Part shown: positions 1-8,771 of the stretch, piece after piece
How positions within the stretch are numbered: position 1 is the first letter of the stretch
Layout: each line of letters begins with the position of its first letter
NCBI GenBank assembly: GCA_964636125.1
Contig: CAZWPX010000014.1
Coordinates: 19,538 to 83,537 of the forward strand
From: CAJINA01 sp964636125
GTDB taxonomy: Bacteria > Desulfobacterota > Desulfobacteria > Desulfobacterales > CAJINA01
DNA length: 64,000 nucleotides
Reading direction: 5' to 3'
Position numbers and translations under genes: made by a program
Notes under the pieces: generated by a model
What the model saw: only the letters and a program-made list of their open reading frames with translations
What the model was told of the DNA's origin: nothing
Database searches by the model: none

Positions 1-2
1 AT

Positions 3-623
3 GCGTGTCATGGCCGATCCATGCACAAAAAGACCTCGTTTTCAGACCTTCCTGAGGCGTGTCGAATAGAAAACAAGTGGGGCGGCAGCACTACGTTGAC
101 TTCTATTCCTGCGCCATGGAAAAAGGGCCGCAGTGAATCCAAGTGCCTTGAGCACCTGGTGAATGGTTCGGTGGACATACTCATCAACATTGCCATGTGC
201 AAAGGTCACAGCCAGAAGTTTGGCGGATTCACCATGTCCATGAAAAATCACTTTGGAACATTTGATCCCTGGCCCGGCCATATGTTCGGCGGCGCCGACT
301 ATCTTATAGCCATAAACAAAACCCCGGAAATTCTGGGTGAGATGGAACCCCAGACCGGCCGCGTCCTGTTCCCGCGCCAGCAACTCTGTCTCATCGATGC
401 CCTCTGGGCCAGTGAGTGCGGGCCCGGTTGCACCTCTTCCCACCAGCCTGATTTTCTCGCCATGGGCGTGTTGTCTCCCATTGTAGACCATGTGGTCGCT
501 ACCAGATTTCGGGGAGAAAAAATGGGCTGGCATCCTAATATGGAGATGACTCACCGGATGCTGGCCGAATTTGGATACAATGAAAACGACTTGCTCTCTG
601 GGGGTAAACTTATAGAGGTTTAG
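3..623 (+). CDS. DUF362 domain protein (5' end outside window)
   Basis: The frame is open to the left window edge, so the gene is probably 5'-truncated by the window; the first ATG at 21 has no convincing ribosome site. The segment with residues CKGHSQKFGGFTMSMKNHFG, followed by FDP, is typical of DUF362 proteins, which often carry ferredoxin domains and occur in anaerobes. Two further Cys in ECGPGC and a conserved-looking His-rich C-terminal part follow. No ferredoxin domain lies in the visible part. The biochemical role of the family is not settled; a redox or metal-centre function is only inferred. The gene ends in a short AT-rich spacer. Confidence 0.75.
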   Translation, partial: ACHGRSMHKKTSFSDLPEACRIENKWGGSTTLTSIPAPWKKGRSESKCLEHLVNGSVDILINIAMCKGHSQKFGGFTMSMKNHFGTFDPWPGHMFGGADYLIAINKTPEILGEMEPQTGRVLFPRQQLCLIDALWASECGPGCTSSHQPDFLAMGVLSPIVDHVVATRFRGEKMGWHPNMEMTHRMLAEFGYNENDLLSGGKLIEV

Positions 624-689
624 TTTATAATCAGTAAAACATGATTATCACTTACATGAGGCGTGTCTCTTGAATTTTCCCAAGGAGGT

Positions 690-834
690 AACGATATCGG
701 CGGTTGGATTCAATTCCGCGAGCCCACGGGTTGCCTTACCGAAGAGTGGCTATGTCCACGAACAGGGCACCGTCTGGGATCCTGATGGGCGGCTGGCGGC
801 TTACAGCCGGCAAACAGCGACGGTGTTTGCCTGA
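690..834 (+). pseudogene. Remnant of a TesB-like acyl-CoA thioesterase
   Basis: Two short peptides in different frames resemble parts of one thioesterase-superfamily protein. One frame reads DIGGWIQFREP (about 695-730), like the central strand of these hot-dog-fold enzymes. The second frame reads GYVHEQGTVWDPDGRLAAYS and ends at a TGA at 832-834, like the C-terminal G-x-V-W-D-x-x-G-R-L-x-A segment. The connecting region is missing and the frame changes, so this would be an internally deleted fossil. The match is by eye and short; chance resemblance is possible. Confidence 0.35.
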
Positions 835-857
835 GCGGTATACGGGGGCCAAGCCTG

Positions 858-1655
858 CTACAGGCTTCCAACCAGGCTCTGGATGGCCGTCAAATAGTCC
901 GCCATACCGCGTATGAAAATGTCATTGTGATTGGCCCCGGGTATTTTTAAAAATTTATTATACGCGGCGGAGCACGCATCGAAAAGAGCCTCACCGTCAG
1001 ACAACGGTATGATGTGGTCATATTCAGCGTGGATAATCAGGGTTGGTTTTTCAAACGCCTTGATTTTGTCGATGTGTGCAAATCCCCTGGCCTCCTCGAA
1101 TCCCACAGCCGCCAGGTTGACCCCCAGAAGCTGGAGCAACGGTTCGACATAGGCAAATCCGCTCTCAATAATCAGGGCATCCACCTGGTTCGGATATTGC
1201 CTGGCCAGTTCAAGTGCGCTGGCACTGCCCAGCGAGCGCCCCATGACAACCAGGGCCCCCCGATAACCGCTGTCCTCCAGCCAGTGGCGGGTATAATTGA
1301 AAATGGTGTGGCAATCCTGCATCATGGCGGTTACGGTCGGCCACCCGGAGGAACGTCCGTAGCCCCGGTAGTCGACGGGCAGGAAGTTGATCCCCATCTG
1401 ATTGTAGACCGGCCCCAGATCATCATAATCGGCAACGATTTCACCGTTGCCGTGAAAAAAAAGTATGTTCGGGCCTTCTGGCTGCGCCATATGAAAACGG
1501 CCACCGACAACGATGTCGTTCGCCACCGGGATGAGCACTTCTTTAGCGGAAACGGTCCTGCTGTGACCGGTGGGCTCTTTTCTGGGATGAAACAAAAGCG
1601 TGAGAACTTCTGTCTGATCCAAGGCTGCATAGTCGGTTTTTAATGGTTTCGGCAT
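858..1655 (-). CDS. Alpha/beta hydrolase
   Basis: The 265-residue protein shows a complete serine-hydrolase layout: oxyanion-hole segment HGNGE at 69-73, nucleophile elbow G-R-S-L-G-S at 139-144 (Ser141), acid Asp213 in AEYDHI and catalytic His243 in ANHND. It has no signal peptide, so a cytosolic esterase/peptidase-like enzyme is likely; the substrate cannot be read. It resembles the family of abhydrolase-17-type esterases. The ATG is preceded by an AGGAGA ribosome site. It lies alone, upstream (on the minus strand) of nothing obviously related. Confidence 0.85.
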   Translation of the reverse strand: MPKPLKTDYAALDQTEVLTLLFHPRKEPTGHSRTVSAKEVLIPVANDIVVGGRFHMAQPEGPNILFFHGNGEIVADYDDLGPVYNQMGINFLPVDYRGYGRSSGWPTVTAMMQDCHTIFNYTRHWLEDSGYRGALVVMGRSLGSASALELARQYPNQVDALIIESGFAYVEPLLQLLGVNLAAVGFEEARGFAHIDKIKAFEKPTLIIHAEYDHIIPLSDGEALFDACSAAYNKFLKIPGANHNDIFIRGMADYLTAIQSLVGSL

Positions 1656-1676
1656 GGAGAGTCTCCTGTTTAGAAC

Positions 1677-2243
1677 TCAGACAATCTCTATCTCCTTGCC
1701 GCCACAGTATTTACACAGGATGAATTCAGAATCCGGATGCAGTTGATGGCCGCAGGTTGTGCAGATATACTTATCGTTAAACTGCGCTGGCGGCAGCTCT
1801 ACAGGCTTTATTCCATTTTGTATCCGGGTATGTTGGGAAATAAGGTTTGCACAGCTCTCAGCAAATTTTGAGTGGGCTGAATCGTGAGTCGCCGCACTTT
1901 CAAAATTGAACAGGTGTATCCTTTTAAACGGGTTTTTGGTGATAAGATACAACCTGCTTGTTTCTTTATACTTATCTTGCTGATCTTCCTGGAGTTTTGG
2001 ATGGGTAATGTCTATATAGCTGATTTTGCTATATTCGATCCTGACGGGGCGTTTCCACCGCCACCACGACTTCACCCTGAGCTCTAACCGTTTGGTTGAA
2101 TTGTTGAAGTGAGCAATTTTACAAGTGGCGAATAACAGCAAAAGATATTGAAGAAAGGGTGTTCTAATGGTGAGGAGATTGCCAGTTTGCTGAACGGTTG
2201 GCCCCGAAGCGAAAGAGGGGGCTTGAAAAAAATCAGAGCTCAT
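1677..2243 (-). CDS. Hypothetical protein with C-terminal zinc ribbon
   Basis: About 188 residues. I chose the ATG at 2243 (protein begins MSSDFF) because AGAGGA lies just upstream; an upstream in-frame start at 2309 lacks a site. The C-terminus holds two CxxC pairs (CTTC and CKYC), a rubredoxin-like zinc ribbon. The middle alternates hydrophobic and basic residues (RVKSWWRWKRPVRIEY) and looks like a beta-rich PH-type domain on a membrane-proximal segment. No function recognised. It ends 21 bp before the hydrolase gene start on the same strand, so the two may be cotranscribed. Confidence 0.65.
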   Translation of the reverse strand: MSSDFFQAPSFASGPTVQQTGNLLTIRTPFLQYLLLLFATCKIAHFNNSTKRLELRVKSWWRWKRPVRIEYSKISYIDITHPKLQEDQQDKYKETSRLYLITKNPFKRIHLFNFESAATHDSAHSKFAESCANLISQHTRIQNGIKPVELPPAQFNDKYICTTCGHQLHPDSEFILCKYCGGKEIEIV

Positions 2244-2280
2244 TTGATTAGATTCCTCTTCTGTCCGGTTTAAATTGACC

Positions 2281-2595
2281 TCAGCCGGGTGGGTATGTTC
2301 TGGGCACATTTACTTTATGCAGAACCAGGACGGTGCTCTCGCCTGGTTTGCTTGTGTTCCATACAGGCTGTATGATCCAATGGTCAGCCGGGGCGGCCGC
2401 CGTCGTGCCAAACAGTGTATCGAAAAAATCCAGCAAAGTCATCCGGGAAAATGGGATCGGGTCAGGCCGACTGTTGGACAGGCAGAATTTCTGTTGAAAT
2501 TTGGCCACCGTTCCATTCAGGAGAGCACTTTGCAAAATCGCTTCCCGCAGTTGCAGCAGCAGCTTTTTTTTCCTGACCTTTGATTTTCCAAACAA
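2281..2595 (-). CDS. Hypothetical protein, TTG start
   Basis: A 104-residue frame beginning at a TTG with AGGGGG eleven bases upstream. The N-terminus is strongly basic (GKSKVRKKK), followed by an amphipathic stretch and a Pro/Gly-rich C-terminus. No domain recognised. It precedes the zinc-ribbon protein on the same strand by 37 bp. A plus-strand frame covers the same region, but its composition looks less protein-like. Confidence 0.4.
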   Translation of the reverse strand: MFGKSKVRKKKLLLQLREAILQSALLNGTVAKFQQKFCLSNSRPDPIPFSRMTLLDFFDTLFGTTAAAPADHWIIQPVWNTSKPGESTVLVLHKVNVPRTYPPG

Positions 2596-2693
2596 TGATT
2601 ATATTACCCCCTGTGATCTGATGGATGGGCGGAGCATTGCCGGCCGGGATCACACCGGAATCTTTTAAACAGAGAACCCAAAGGTGGGGTAAG

Positions 2694-4313
2694 ATGACCT
2701 ATAAACCAATACCGGAGGCCATCGCGGCCTTGAAATTTGATAACCGTTTTGTACGGGAGCTGCCGGCTGACCCTGATTTGGCCAATAACCGCAGACCTGT
2801 ATACGGGGCCTGCTTTTCGCGTGTAAAGCCTCAAGAAGTGGCTGCCCCGCAGCTTGTGGCCTATTCGCGGGAAGCTGCGGGCCTGCTGGACCTGCCATCT
2901 GCTGTTTGCGAAACGGACTATTTTAAACAGCTGTTCACCGGGAATGCATCAGCCCCCCAGATGGACCCCTATGCAACCTGTTACGGGGGGCACCAGTTTG
3001 GAAACTGGGCCGGGCAGCTTGGCGACGGCCGGGCCATCAATCTGGGTGAGATTGTTAACCGGCGCGGCCAACGCTGGGCCATCCAGCTCAAAGGCGCCGG
3101 CCCCACACCCTACTCGCGTACTGCGGACGGGCTGGCTGTATTGCGGTCTTCCATCCGGGAGTTTTTATGCAGCGAGGCCATGTATCACCTGGGGGTGCCC
3201 ACCACCCGGGCCCTGAGCCTGATCCTGACCGGTGAAGGGGTGGAACGCGACATGTTTTATGACGGCCACCCGAAAATGGAACCCGGGGCCATTGTCTGCC
3301 GGCTGGCCCCTTCTTTTACACGATTCGGAAATTTTGAAATATTTGCCTCCCGCAATGAGCCCCGGGTTCTCAAACAGCTTTTGGATTACACCATTGAGAC
3401 TGATTTTCCGCACCTGGGCGACCCCTCACCGGACGTCTATGCCCAATGGTTTGAAGCGGTGTGCAAAACCACGGCGGAATTGATGGTCCACTGGATGCGG
3501 GTGGGCTTTGTTCATGGTGTGATGAACACGGACAATATGTCTGTCCTGGGCCTGACCATTGATTACGGTCCCTACGGCTGGCTGGAGGATTACAACCCGA
3601 ACTGGACACCCAATACCACGGACGCGGCGACAAAGCGCTACTGCTTTGGGGACCAGCCCGGAATTGCCCACTGGAACCTGCACCAGCTTGCCAATGCGGT
3701 TTTTCCGTTGATAGATAACGCCGGGCCCCTGGAAAAGGCCCTAAAACTATACGTGGACAGTTTTCAAACTCGATGGCAGCAGATGATGGCCGCAAAGCTC
3801 GGCTTGAAGGCCCCCGTGCCGGGCGCAGATACCGCGCTTTTCAAGGAGTTGCTTGGGATTTTGTCCCTGGCTGAGACCGATATGACCATCTTTTTCAGGC
3901 AGCTTTCAAAACTTGACGTGGCAGCCACCGGCTTAAACAAAAGCCGGTTTGACCCCCTGGCGACTCCTCTCAAAGAGGCCTATTATCGTCCGGAACAGCT
4001 AACGCCGGCCTATTTGGATCGCCTGAACAGCTGGATGGAAACCTACGCAGCCCGGGCACGCACCGATCAGCTTTCATACGAGGCGAGGGCCCGCAACATG
4101 AACGCGGTCAACCCCAAGTACGTGCTGCGGAATTACCTGGCCCAGCTCTCCATTGAAAAGGCGGAGCAGGGTGATTTCGGCATGGTTGCTCAATTGCTTG
4201 ATCTGTTGCGCCGCCCTTATGACACGCAGTCGGAAAAGGAAGAGTTTGCGGGTAGAAGACCGGATTGGGCCCGCCACAAGCCCGGGTGCTCCATGCTTTC
4301 GTGCAGTTCTTAG
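2694..4313 (+). CDS. selO: SelO/YdiU-type protein adenylyltransferase
   Basis: SelO is a pseudokinase-fold enzyme that transfers AMP from ATP to Ser/Thr/Tyr of target proteins in the redox stress response. The 539-residue protein has the family N-terminal half (YGGHQFGNWAGQLGDGRA, then KGAGPTPYSR) and the active-site segment M-N-T-D-N with IDYGP starting at about residue 277. It ends in C-S-M-L-S-C-S-S; the penultimate-triplet Cys537 sits where eukaryotic SelO carries selenocysteine. The start at 2694 is chosen because AGGTGGGG precedes it; the frame is open further upstream. It stands alone and is closed by a convergent terminator. Confidence 0.95.
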   Translation: MTYKPIPEAIAALKFDNRFVRELPADPDLANNRRPVYGACFSRVKPQEVAAPQLVAYSREAAGLLDLPSAVCETDYFKQLFTGNASAPQMDPYATCYGGHQFGNWAGQLGDGRAINLGEIVNRRGQRWAIQLKGAGPTPYSRTADGLAVLRSSIREFLCSEAMYHLGVPTTRALSLILTGEGVERDMFYDGHPKMEPGAIVCRLAPSFTRFGNFEIFASRNEPRVLKQLLDYTIETDFPHLGDPSPDVYAQWFEAVCKTTAELMVHWMRVGFVHGVMNTDNMSVLGLTIDYGPYGWLEDYNPNWTPNTTDAATKRYCFGDQPGIAHWNLHQLANAVFPLIDNAGPLEKALKLYVDSFQTRWQQMMAAKLGLKAPVPGADTALFKELLGILSLAETDMTIFFRQLSKLDVAATGLNKSRFDPLATPLKEAYYRPEQLTPAYLDRLNSWMETYAARARTDQLSYEARARNMNAVNPKYVLRNYLAQLSIEKAEQGDFGMVAQLLDLLRRPYDTQSEKEEFAGRRPDWARHKPGCSMLSCSS

Positions 4314-4387
4314 CCCATTAGTGTTAAACAACTGTTTTTCGAATAGGGATATTTCACAGCGGAGGTGTAGAATATGTTGGGTGGGAA

Positions 4388-4432
4388 GCCGGGGTGATTG
4401 ACCCGCAAAGGGCTTGCGGACATCACCCCGGC
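4388..4432. terminator. Bidirectional terminator-like hairpin between convergent genes
   Basis: A perfect 10-bp outer stem (GCCGGGGTGA with TCACCCCGGC) encloses a second 6-bp stem (CCGCAA with TTGCGG). It lies between selO and the convergent repeat-protein gene. There is no long T run, so termination is inferred from position and stem strength. Confidence 0.6.
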
Positions 4433-4445
4433 CGAGACAAGGGCC

Positions 4446-4862
4446 TTATTTGTTCAATACGAAGGCGGACAGCGCAAGCATTTTGTCGTGGCGCTGGCGC
4501 ACCATCTCCTTAAGCGACAGCAGGTCGGCTGCATTGATTTCGACAACATCCGTGTTGGCCAGGTGCTCGCCGGAAACTTTACCGGCGGCGGCCTCAAATT
4601 CAGTGCGCCTGGTCACATAGTCCTGGAGGGCGGCCAGGTCCGCGGCGCTTATCTCAACCAGCCCCGGGTTCACGCCGGCCGGTTTGGCGGTCACCGGGGT
4701 TTTGTCCGTATAATCCTGGCTGCCGGACACCAGGCCCTGGAGCCTTTCATAATCTGCTTTTTCTATCTCAACCACCCCTGTGTTTACCATTTCGGCGGAT
4801 GCGGATGCGGTTACGACGACGACCATAAAAAGGGCTGCTGCTAAAGTGAAGGCACGTTTCAT
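4446..4862 (-). CDS. Small secreted protein with three V-E-I-x-x-A-D repeats
   Basis: About 138 residues with a clear Sec signal peptide (MKRAFTLAAALF, ending ASASA). AGGAG precedes the ATG at 4862. The mature part carries three imperfect repeats of about 40 residues: VVEIEKADYERLQ, LVEISAADLAALQ and VVEINAADLLSLK. No Cys, no known domain. The same repeat idea recurs in the protein at 21226-21615, suggesting a family of small exported proteins. Role unknown; an envelope-associated or self-assembling protein is a guess. Confidence 0.75.
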   Translation of the reverse strand: MKRAFTLAAALFMVVVVTASASAEMVNTGVVEIEKADYERLQGLVSGSQDYTDKTPVTAKPAGVNPGLVEISAADLAALQDYVTRRTEFEAAAGKVSGEHLANTDVVEINAADLLSLKEMVRQRHDKMLALSAFVLNK

Positions 4863-5093
4863 TTGTATTCTCCTTGTTTTGTTGTGTTGCGAATATGAAC
4901 TCGTGTTCATGTTATAAACAAACAATATGAACCAGAATTCACATTGTCAAGCAAATATGTGAAAATTTTTCATATTTTGGGGGCTGTCGCAAATTAAAAA
5001 GCGCGAATAATGTTTAATATTAAATAGTTAACAATCAGGAGAAAAATTCAAGACGGCAGGTGTTTCGACTATGTTTGATCTTTTTTACATGAT

Positions 5094-5390
5094 TTGTTAA
5101 CTTGCAGGCATGCCACGCTCCGTAAGGATTCGCTGCCGGAGCGCCTTGGCATAACGCCCGAGGCATGCGCCCTGGCCATTTTGCGCGGTGTGGAACGCAA
5201 TAAGGCCACCATCGTCGTGACCGGTTTTGCAAAGATTCTCTGGCTGCTGCACAGAATTCACCCGGGGCTGATCTTTTGGATGATGGGGCGGGAAATTAAA
5301 AAGTCCCGCGCGGAAATGCGCATCAACCCAATGATTGATAGTGGTCAGGAGCAATGGAAGCAAAAGTCCAAAAAATCGCAGCCAGGTTAA
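5094..5390 (+). pseudogene. C-terminal remnant of a short-chain dehydrogenase
   Basis: The frame reads ITPEACALAILRGVERNKA followed by IVVTGFAKILWLLHRIHPGL, which matches the C-terminal part of classical SDR oxidoreductases that end in a hydrophobic helix. The Rossmann GxxxGxG motif and catalytic YxxxK are absent because no upstream frame continues. The frame runs 37 bp into the sirtuin gene, which suggests the original stop is also lost. Probably a 5'-truncated fossil. Confidence 0.55.
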
Positions 5391-6100
5391 GCGCGGGTGG
5401 AAAATGCATTGTTTTCACCGGTGCGGGCATCTCCACTGAAAGCGGTATTCCGGACTATCGCAGCCAGGGCGGTATTTGGGACAAGTTCCGGCCGGTGTAC
5501 TTTGACGAATTTATGTCGTCCCAAGAATCCCGGGAAGAGTACTGGCGGCGATGGGTGGAACTATACAAGGGGCTTTTGACCGCTGCGCCCAACCCGGCTC
5601 ACATGGCAGTGGCCGAGCTGTGCAGCGCGGGCTTTATAGATGCGGTCATCACCCAGAATGTGGACGGCCTCCACCAGGCGTCTGGTGTTCCCGATGATAA
5701 GATCATCGAATTACATGGCAACACCCGGCGTATTCGCTGCATGCACTGCCAGAAAATGACGTCCACGGATGAAGTCTGGCGGCGCCTGGCCCGCGGTGAT
5801 ACTGCCCCGTTATGTGCCTGCGGCGGTTATCTGAAGCCGGACACCGTCTCTTTCGGTCAGTCCATGCCTGGCGAAAAGGTTGAGCGTGCAGCCGGCCTTT
5901 CGCAAACCTGTGATTTTTTTATGGTCGTGGGATCTACACTCCTGGTGCAGCCTGCGGCCCACATGCCTTTCTACGCCAAGCATAATGGCGCCTGGCTGGC
6001 CATCGTCAACCTGTCCGAGACCCCCTGTGACAAAATTTGCGACGTACGGGTCCAGGTAGAAGCGGGGAAGGTATTGCCCGCGATTCTCGAAGCTGTCTGA
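5354..6100 (+). CDS. cobB: NAD-dependent protein deacylase (sirtuin)
   Basis: The 248-residue protein has all sirtuin landmarks: GAGIS (about 23-27) and the NAD-binding GIPDYR, TQNVDGLH (about 99-106), the catalytic His in ELHGN, a zinc site of C-x2-C and C-x-C Cys pairs (CMHC, CAC), and VVGSTLLVQPA near the end. It removes acyl groups from lysines using NAD+. The small length matches bacterial cytosolic enzymes. It starts inside the SDR remnant with CAGGAG close upstream and is followed after about 100 bp by a response-regulator gene on the same strand. Confidence 0.93.
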   Translation: MEAKVQKIAARLSAGGKCIVFTGAGISTESGIPDYRSQGGIWDKFRPVYFDEFMSSQESREEYWRRWVELYKGLLTAAPNPAHMAVAELCSAGFIDAVITQNVDGLHQASGVPDDKIIELHGNTRRIRCMHCQKMTSTDEVWRRLARGDTAPLCACGGYLKPDTVSFGQSMPGEKVERAAGLSQTCDFFMVVGSTLLVQPAAHMPFYAKHNGAWLAIVNLSETPCDKICDVRVQVEAGKVLPAILEAV

Positions 6101-6198
6101 TTACTTCGGCCGCGAGTACCACAGGGCGCACAGCCGGCGGGAAAACAAGGCCAGGGGAAATAGCACCAGGACAAGGCTCGAAACCAACAGGAGTGAAT

Positions 6199-6876
6199 AT
6201 GCCCCAAATATTGATAGCGGAGGATGACCGGATACTGCGCCGGCGGATCATGAAAGCCATCCTGCGCATCAGTTCGGGGGTCGCTGTGCATGAGGTGGGA
6301 AATGCCGAAGAGGCTGTCGGTTTCCTGCAGCGGCACCCGACAGATCTTGTCATCACGGATATCCGCATGCCGAAAACCAGCGGCTTGATGATTCTTTCCT
6401 ATCTTAATGCCTTTCTGCCGCACGTACCCTGCTTTGTGATCACCGCGTACGGGACTTCTCGTTTGAAAGAGAAAATGCCCCCGGATCTACTTCGCTTTTT
6501 TGACAAGCCTTTCGATGTGGATAATCTGGCCGTCGCCGCGATCGCAGCCCTAAACCGCAAACGGGGTGACGATCTTTGCGGCGGCATCCAGTTGCCGAAC
6601 TTTCTCAACCTGGCGGCGGCCGATGGGGTGTCGGCGTCGATACACGTTGCCCATCCGGAGCACGCGCCCTGCAAACTCTTCCTGGTAGAGGGTGAGCTTT
6701 TCGATGCCGTTTCAGAATTTGATCGAGGTGAAACAGTGGCCATCGAGGCTTTGGCCTGGGAAAAACCAGAGTACTCCATTGAATTTAAAATTCCCGCGGA
6801 TTGTGAAAGAACTATCAAAACCCCCCTGTCCAATTTACTGCGACTTGTCTGTGATTGTTTTGATGGTGTGTCCTGA
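6199..6876 (+). CDS. Response regulator with PATAN/DUF4388-like output domain
   Basis: About 225 residues. The N-terminal receiver domain shows the acidic pair EDD at 8-10, phospho-acceptor Asp in TDIRMP (about 54) and the conserved Lys in FFDKPF (about 101). After a linker, the segment PNFLNLAAADGVSASIHV and LFLVEGELFDAVSEFDRGE match the DUF4388 (PATAN) pattern in which a short strand is followed by G-x-L/I-x-D-A. PATAN domains in such regulators act through protein interaction rather than DNA binding. The start is chosen at 6199 with CAGGAG upstream. No kinase neighbour is visible. Confidence 0.82.
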   Translation: MPQILIAEDDRILRRRIMKAILRISSGVAVHEVGNAEEAVGFLQRHPTDLVITDIRMPKTSGLMILSYLNAFLPHVPCFVITAYGTSRLKEKMPPDLLRFFDKPFDVDNLAVAAIAALNRKRGDDLCGGIQLPNFLNLAAADGVSASIHVAHPEHAPCKLFLVEGELFDAVSEFDRGETVAIEALAWEKPEYSIEFKIPADCERTIKTPLSNLLRLVCDCFDGVS

Positions 6877-6947
6877 GCCGGTCGGCTTCAGCAAAGCCCA
6901 CCCTCAAGTCGAGACGCCACCGGTAATACGGGTCACACAGCATTCAA

Positions 6948-7949
6948 TCATGCGGGCAAGGCATCCCGGGTTTGTTTGGGAGATTTTCCGGTCCATCGCT
7001 TAAAGGCCCGGGAAAAGGCACTGTGCTCGGAGAAGCCCAGCATGAAGGCAATCTCGGTCAGGTCGGTTTCCATGTCCCGGATGTAGCTGTGCGCCAATTC
7101 CGTGCGGGTTTCGTCAAGCAGTTTCTGAAAGGATGTGCCCAATCCTTTGAGCTTGCGCTGCAGGCTGCGCACACTGTGGTTCACCTGGGGAGCTACCACC
7201 TGCTGGGTTACATCACCGGAGGGCATCCTGTCGATGATCGCGGCTTTGACCCGGTGGACGAGGTCCTCTTTTTCGAGTTTGGCCAGGTATTCAATCATGA
7301 TTTTGTCATGGACCAGGACTATTTGCGGACTATCGCTGACCAGGCGCTGGTCGACCGCCGCTGCGGGCAGTGTCAGGCTCTCCTGCCCGGCATCAAATTC
7401 AACCGGGGCTTTGAATACGGCCTGGTAAGCCTGAAAGCAAGGGGGACTTTTACGGCTGAGGGTGACGGACACCGGGTTCAGGTCTCGGCCGCAATTGGTG
7501 CGGCACATTTCCATCAGGCTGGCGAAAAAGGCATCAATGCGGTGGGGGCGTGGTGCGATATCAAAGGTTGGTTTCAAAATCACGGCGAGCCCGGCCGGGG
7601 TGTCTTCAAGAGAGAGCCTGGCCGCCGGGGTTATGATCCGGATGTAGCGCTGGTAGCGGTCGAGCGCCTCTCGCAGTGTACGGCTGGCCAGCCAGGCATA
7701 TCCCAGGGCATGCCAGTGCGCCGGGTGCCAGAACTCCCCCGCCCGCAGTCCAAAGCATTCATCCGGAATCATTTTCGAGGCTTCCCGCCACAGGTTGTCG
7801 ATGACTCCAAAGGGTACCCGGGCACCGGCTGTTTTCATGGCGTCCCGGGAGATACCCGACCGGGTAAACAGGGGTTCGGGGTCCTGGCCATGGGCTTCCA
7901 TCAGTTTCCAGAGCACATCCGTCAGGGCCAGCAGGTTGCAGGCGGTCAT
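6948..7949 (-). CDS. AraC-family transcriptional regulator
   Basis: About 333 residues. The N-terminal part fits the arabinose-binding-like domain found in OruR/ArgR-type AraC regulators (segment WHALGYAWLASRTLREAL). The C-terminal pair of helix-turn-helix units is clear: SVRSLQRKLKGLGTSFQKLL and then TDLTEIAFMLGFSEHSAFSR with FKRWTGKSP. The ATG at 7949 has GGAGG six bases upstream; a longer start at 7985 does not. Ligand and targets cannot be read. The divergently oriented small membrane-protein gene begins 180 bp away and could be a target. Confidence 0.88.
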   Translation of the reverse strand: MTACNLLALTDVLWKLMEAHGQDPEPLFTRSGISRDAMKTAGARVPFGVIDNLWREASKMIPDECFGLRAGEFWHPAHWHALGYAWLASRTLREALDRYQRYIRIITPAARLSLEDTPAGLAVILKPTFDIAPRPHRIDAFFASLMEMCRTNCGRDLNPVSVTLSRKSPPCFQAYQAVFKAPVEFDAGQESLTLPAAAVDQRLVSDSPQIVLVHDKIMIEYLAKLEKEDLVHRVKAAIIDRMPSGDVTQQVVAPQVNHSVRSLQRKLKGLGTSFQKLLDETRTELAHSYIRDMETDLTEIAFMLGFSEHSAFSRAFKRWTGKSPKQTRDALPA

Positions 7950-8129
7950 CAATACCTCCGTGAATTTAGCAGGTTGGGCCGACATGTCCGACGAGAAAAA
8001 AGACTGGCTTTAAATGTCAACAAACTGGCACAAATTGTCAAGCATAGATGCCGGGATTGCATTATCTTGGCCCCCAATAAGCATGGAAGTTATTAAAAAT
8101 TGTAAAACACAAGAGCAGGGGGGTGGGTT

Positions 8130-8420
8130 ATGAACTACACGTATTGGGTGGGTGCCATATTGTGCCTGGTATTGCTGATTCCAGCAGCAATGCGGGCGGT
8201 TTCGAAGGCATTAAACCGCAAACTGGCGCGCCGGCTGGCAACGGGTCCGGTGGGCGTGCTGCTGCAGCACAACTATAGCTATGCGATGGACCTGTCCCGT
8301 ATGGCGGCGGACGGAGAACTCAGTGAGGCCGAGGCAGGGGCACTGGCTGAAAGCTGGCTCTTTAGAAATCTACCATTTATGGACGGACAGTTAGGACAGG
8401 GGGCCGGCCGCTGTCCGTGA
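8130..8420 (+). CDS. Small single-TM protein, probably truncated at its 3' end
   Basis: A 96-residue frame with one N-terminal membrane helix (WVGAILCLVLLIPAAM) and a basic juxtamembrane part, then an acidic helix (DGELSEAEAGALAESW). GGGGGTGGG precedes the ATG. The last 18 or so codons read through a short sequence that equals an insertion-sequence end seen at 52571-52590, so the natural C-terminus is probably lost. No known family. Confidence 0.5.
   Translation: MNYTYWVGAILCLVLLIPAAMRAVSKALNRKLARRLATGPVGVLLQHNYSYAMDLSRMAADGELSEAEAGALAESWLFRNLPFMDGQLGQGAGRCP
8373..8389 (+). repeat. IS-end-like motif inside small ORF
   Basis: CCATTTATGGACGGACA here is nearly the same as the sequence at 52571-52588, which lies just beyond a truncated transposase gene and looks like its right terminal repeat. 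It may be the scar of a former insertion. Confidence 0.35.
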
Positions 8421-8654
8421 AAAATCCTTGCCTGAAAATCTGTTTTTGAGATAACCATCCCCATGGATGACCATCGGTTACGGGACCTCAGATTGAATGG
8501 TGTCAATCTGCATTTGATATTTTTTTTAAGAAGGTGTATAAATAGCGGCATAGCTGATTCTCCTCTGGGCTGAACGTCTCAACCTTTCCTTGTATCTTGA
8601 AAATTCAAAATCGCTCAATTGAGGGATCGGTAGCCTTGCTTGAAGGGGCCAGAG

Positions 8655-8771
8655 ATGACCCGCGAGAAATTGAAGCCGGACACCCGCATCCACGTTCTGC
8701 CGAACGACTGTATTGATTCAAATGATAGTCTGATGAACAACAGCTTAGGCCTTAAAGAGCCATGTCAATAG
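8655..8771 (+). CDS. Possible 38-residue leader ORF
   Basis: A short frame starting MTREKLKPDTRIHVLPNDC, with AAGGGG upstream, overlaps the start of the next gene as ATGTCAATAG. Such an overlap would allow translational coupling. It is too short to recognise and may not be expressed. Confidence 0.25.
   Translation: MTREKLKPDTRIHVLPNDCIDSNDSLMNNSLGLKEPCQ

Noticed and set aside
6972..8096. 374-residue plus-strand frame opposite the AraC gene
   Set aside because: Shadow of a gene with clear HTH motifs on the other strand.
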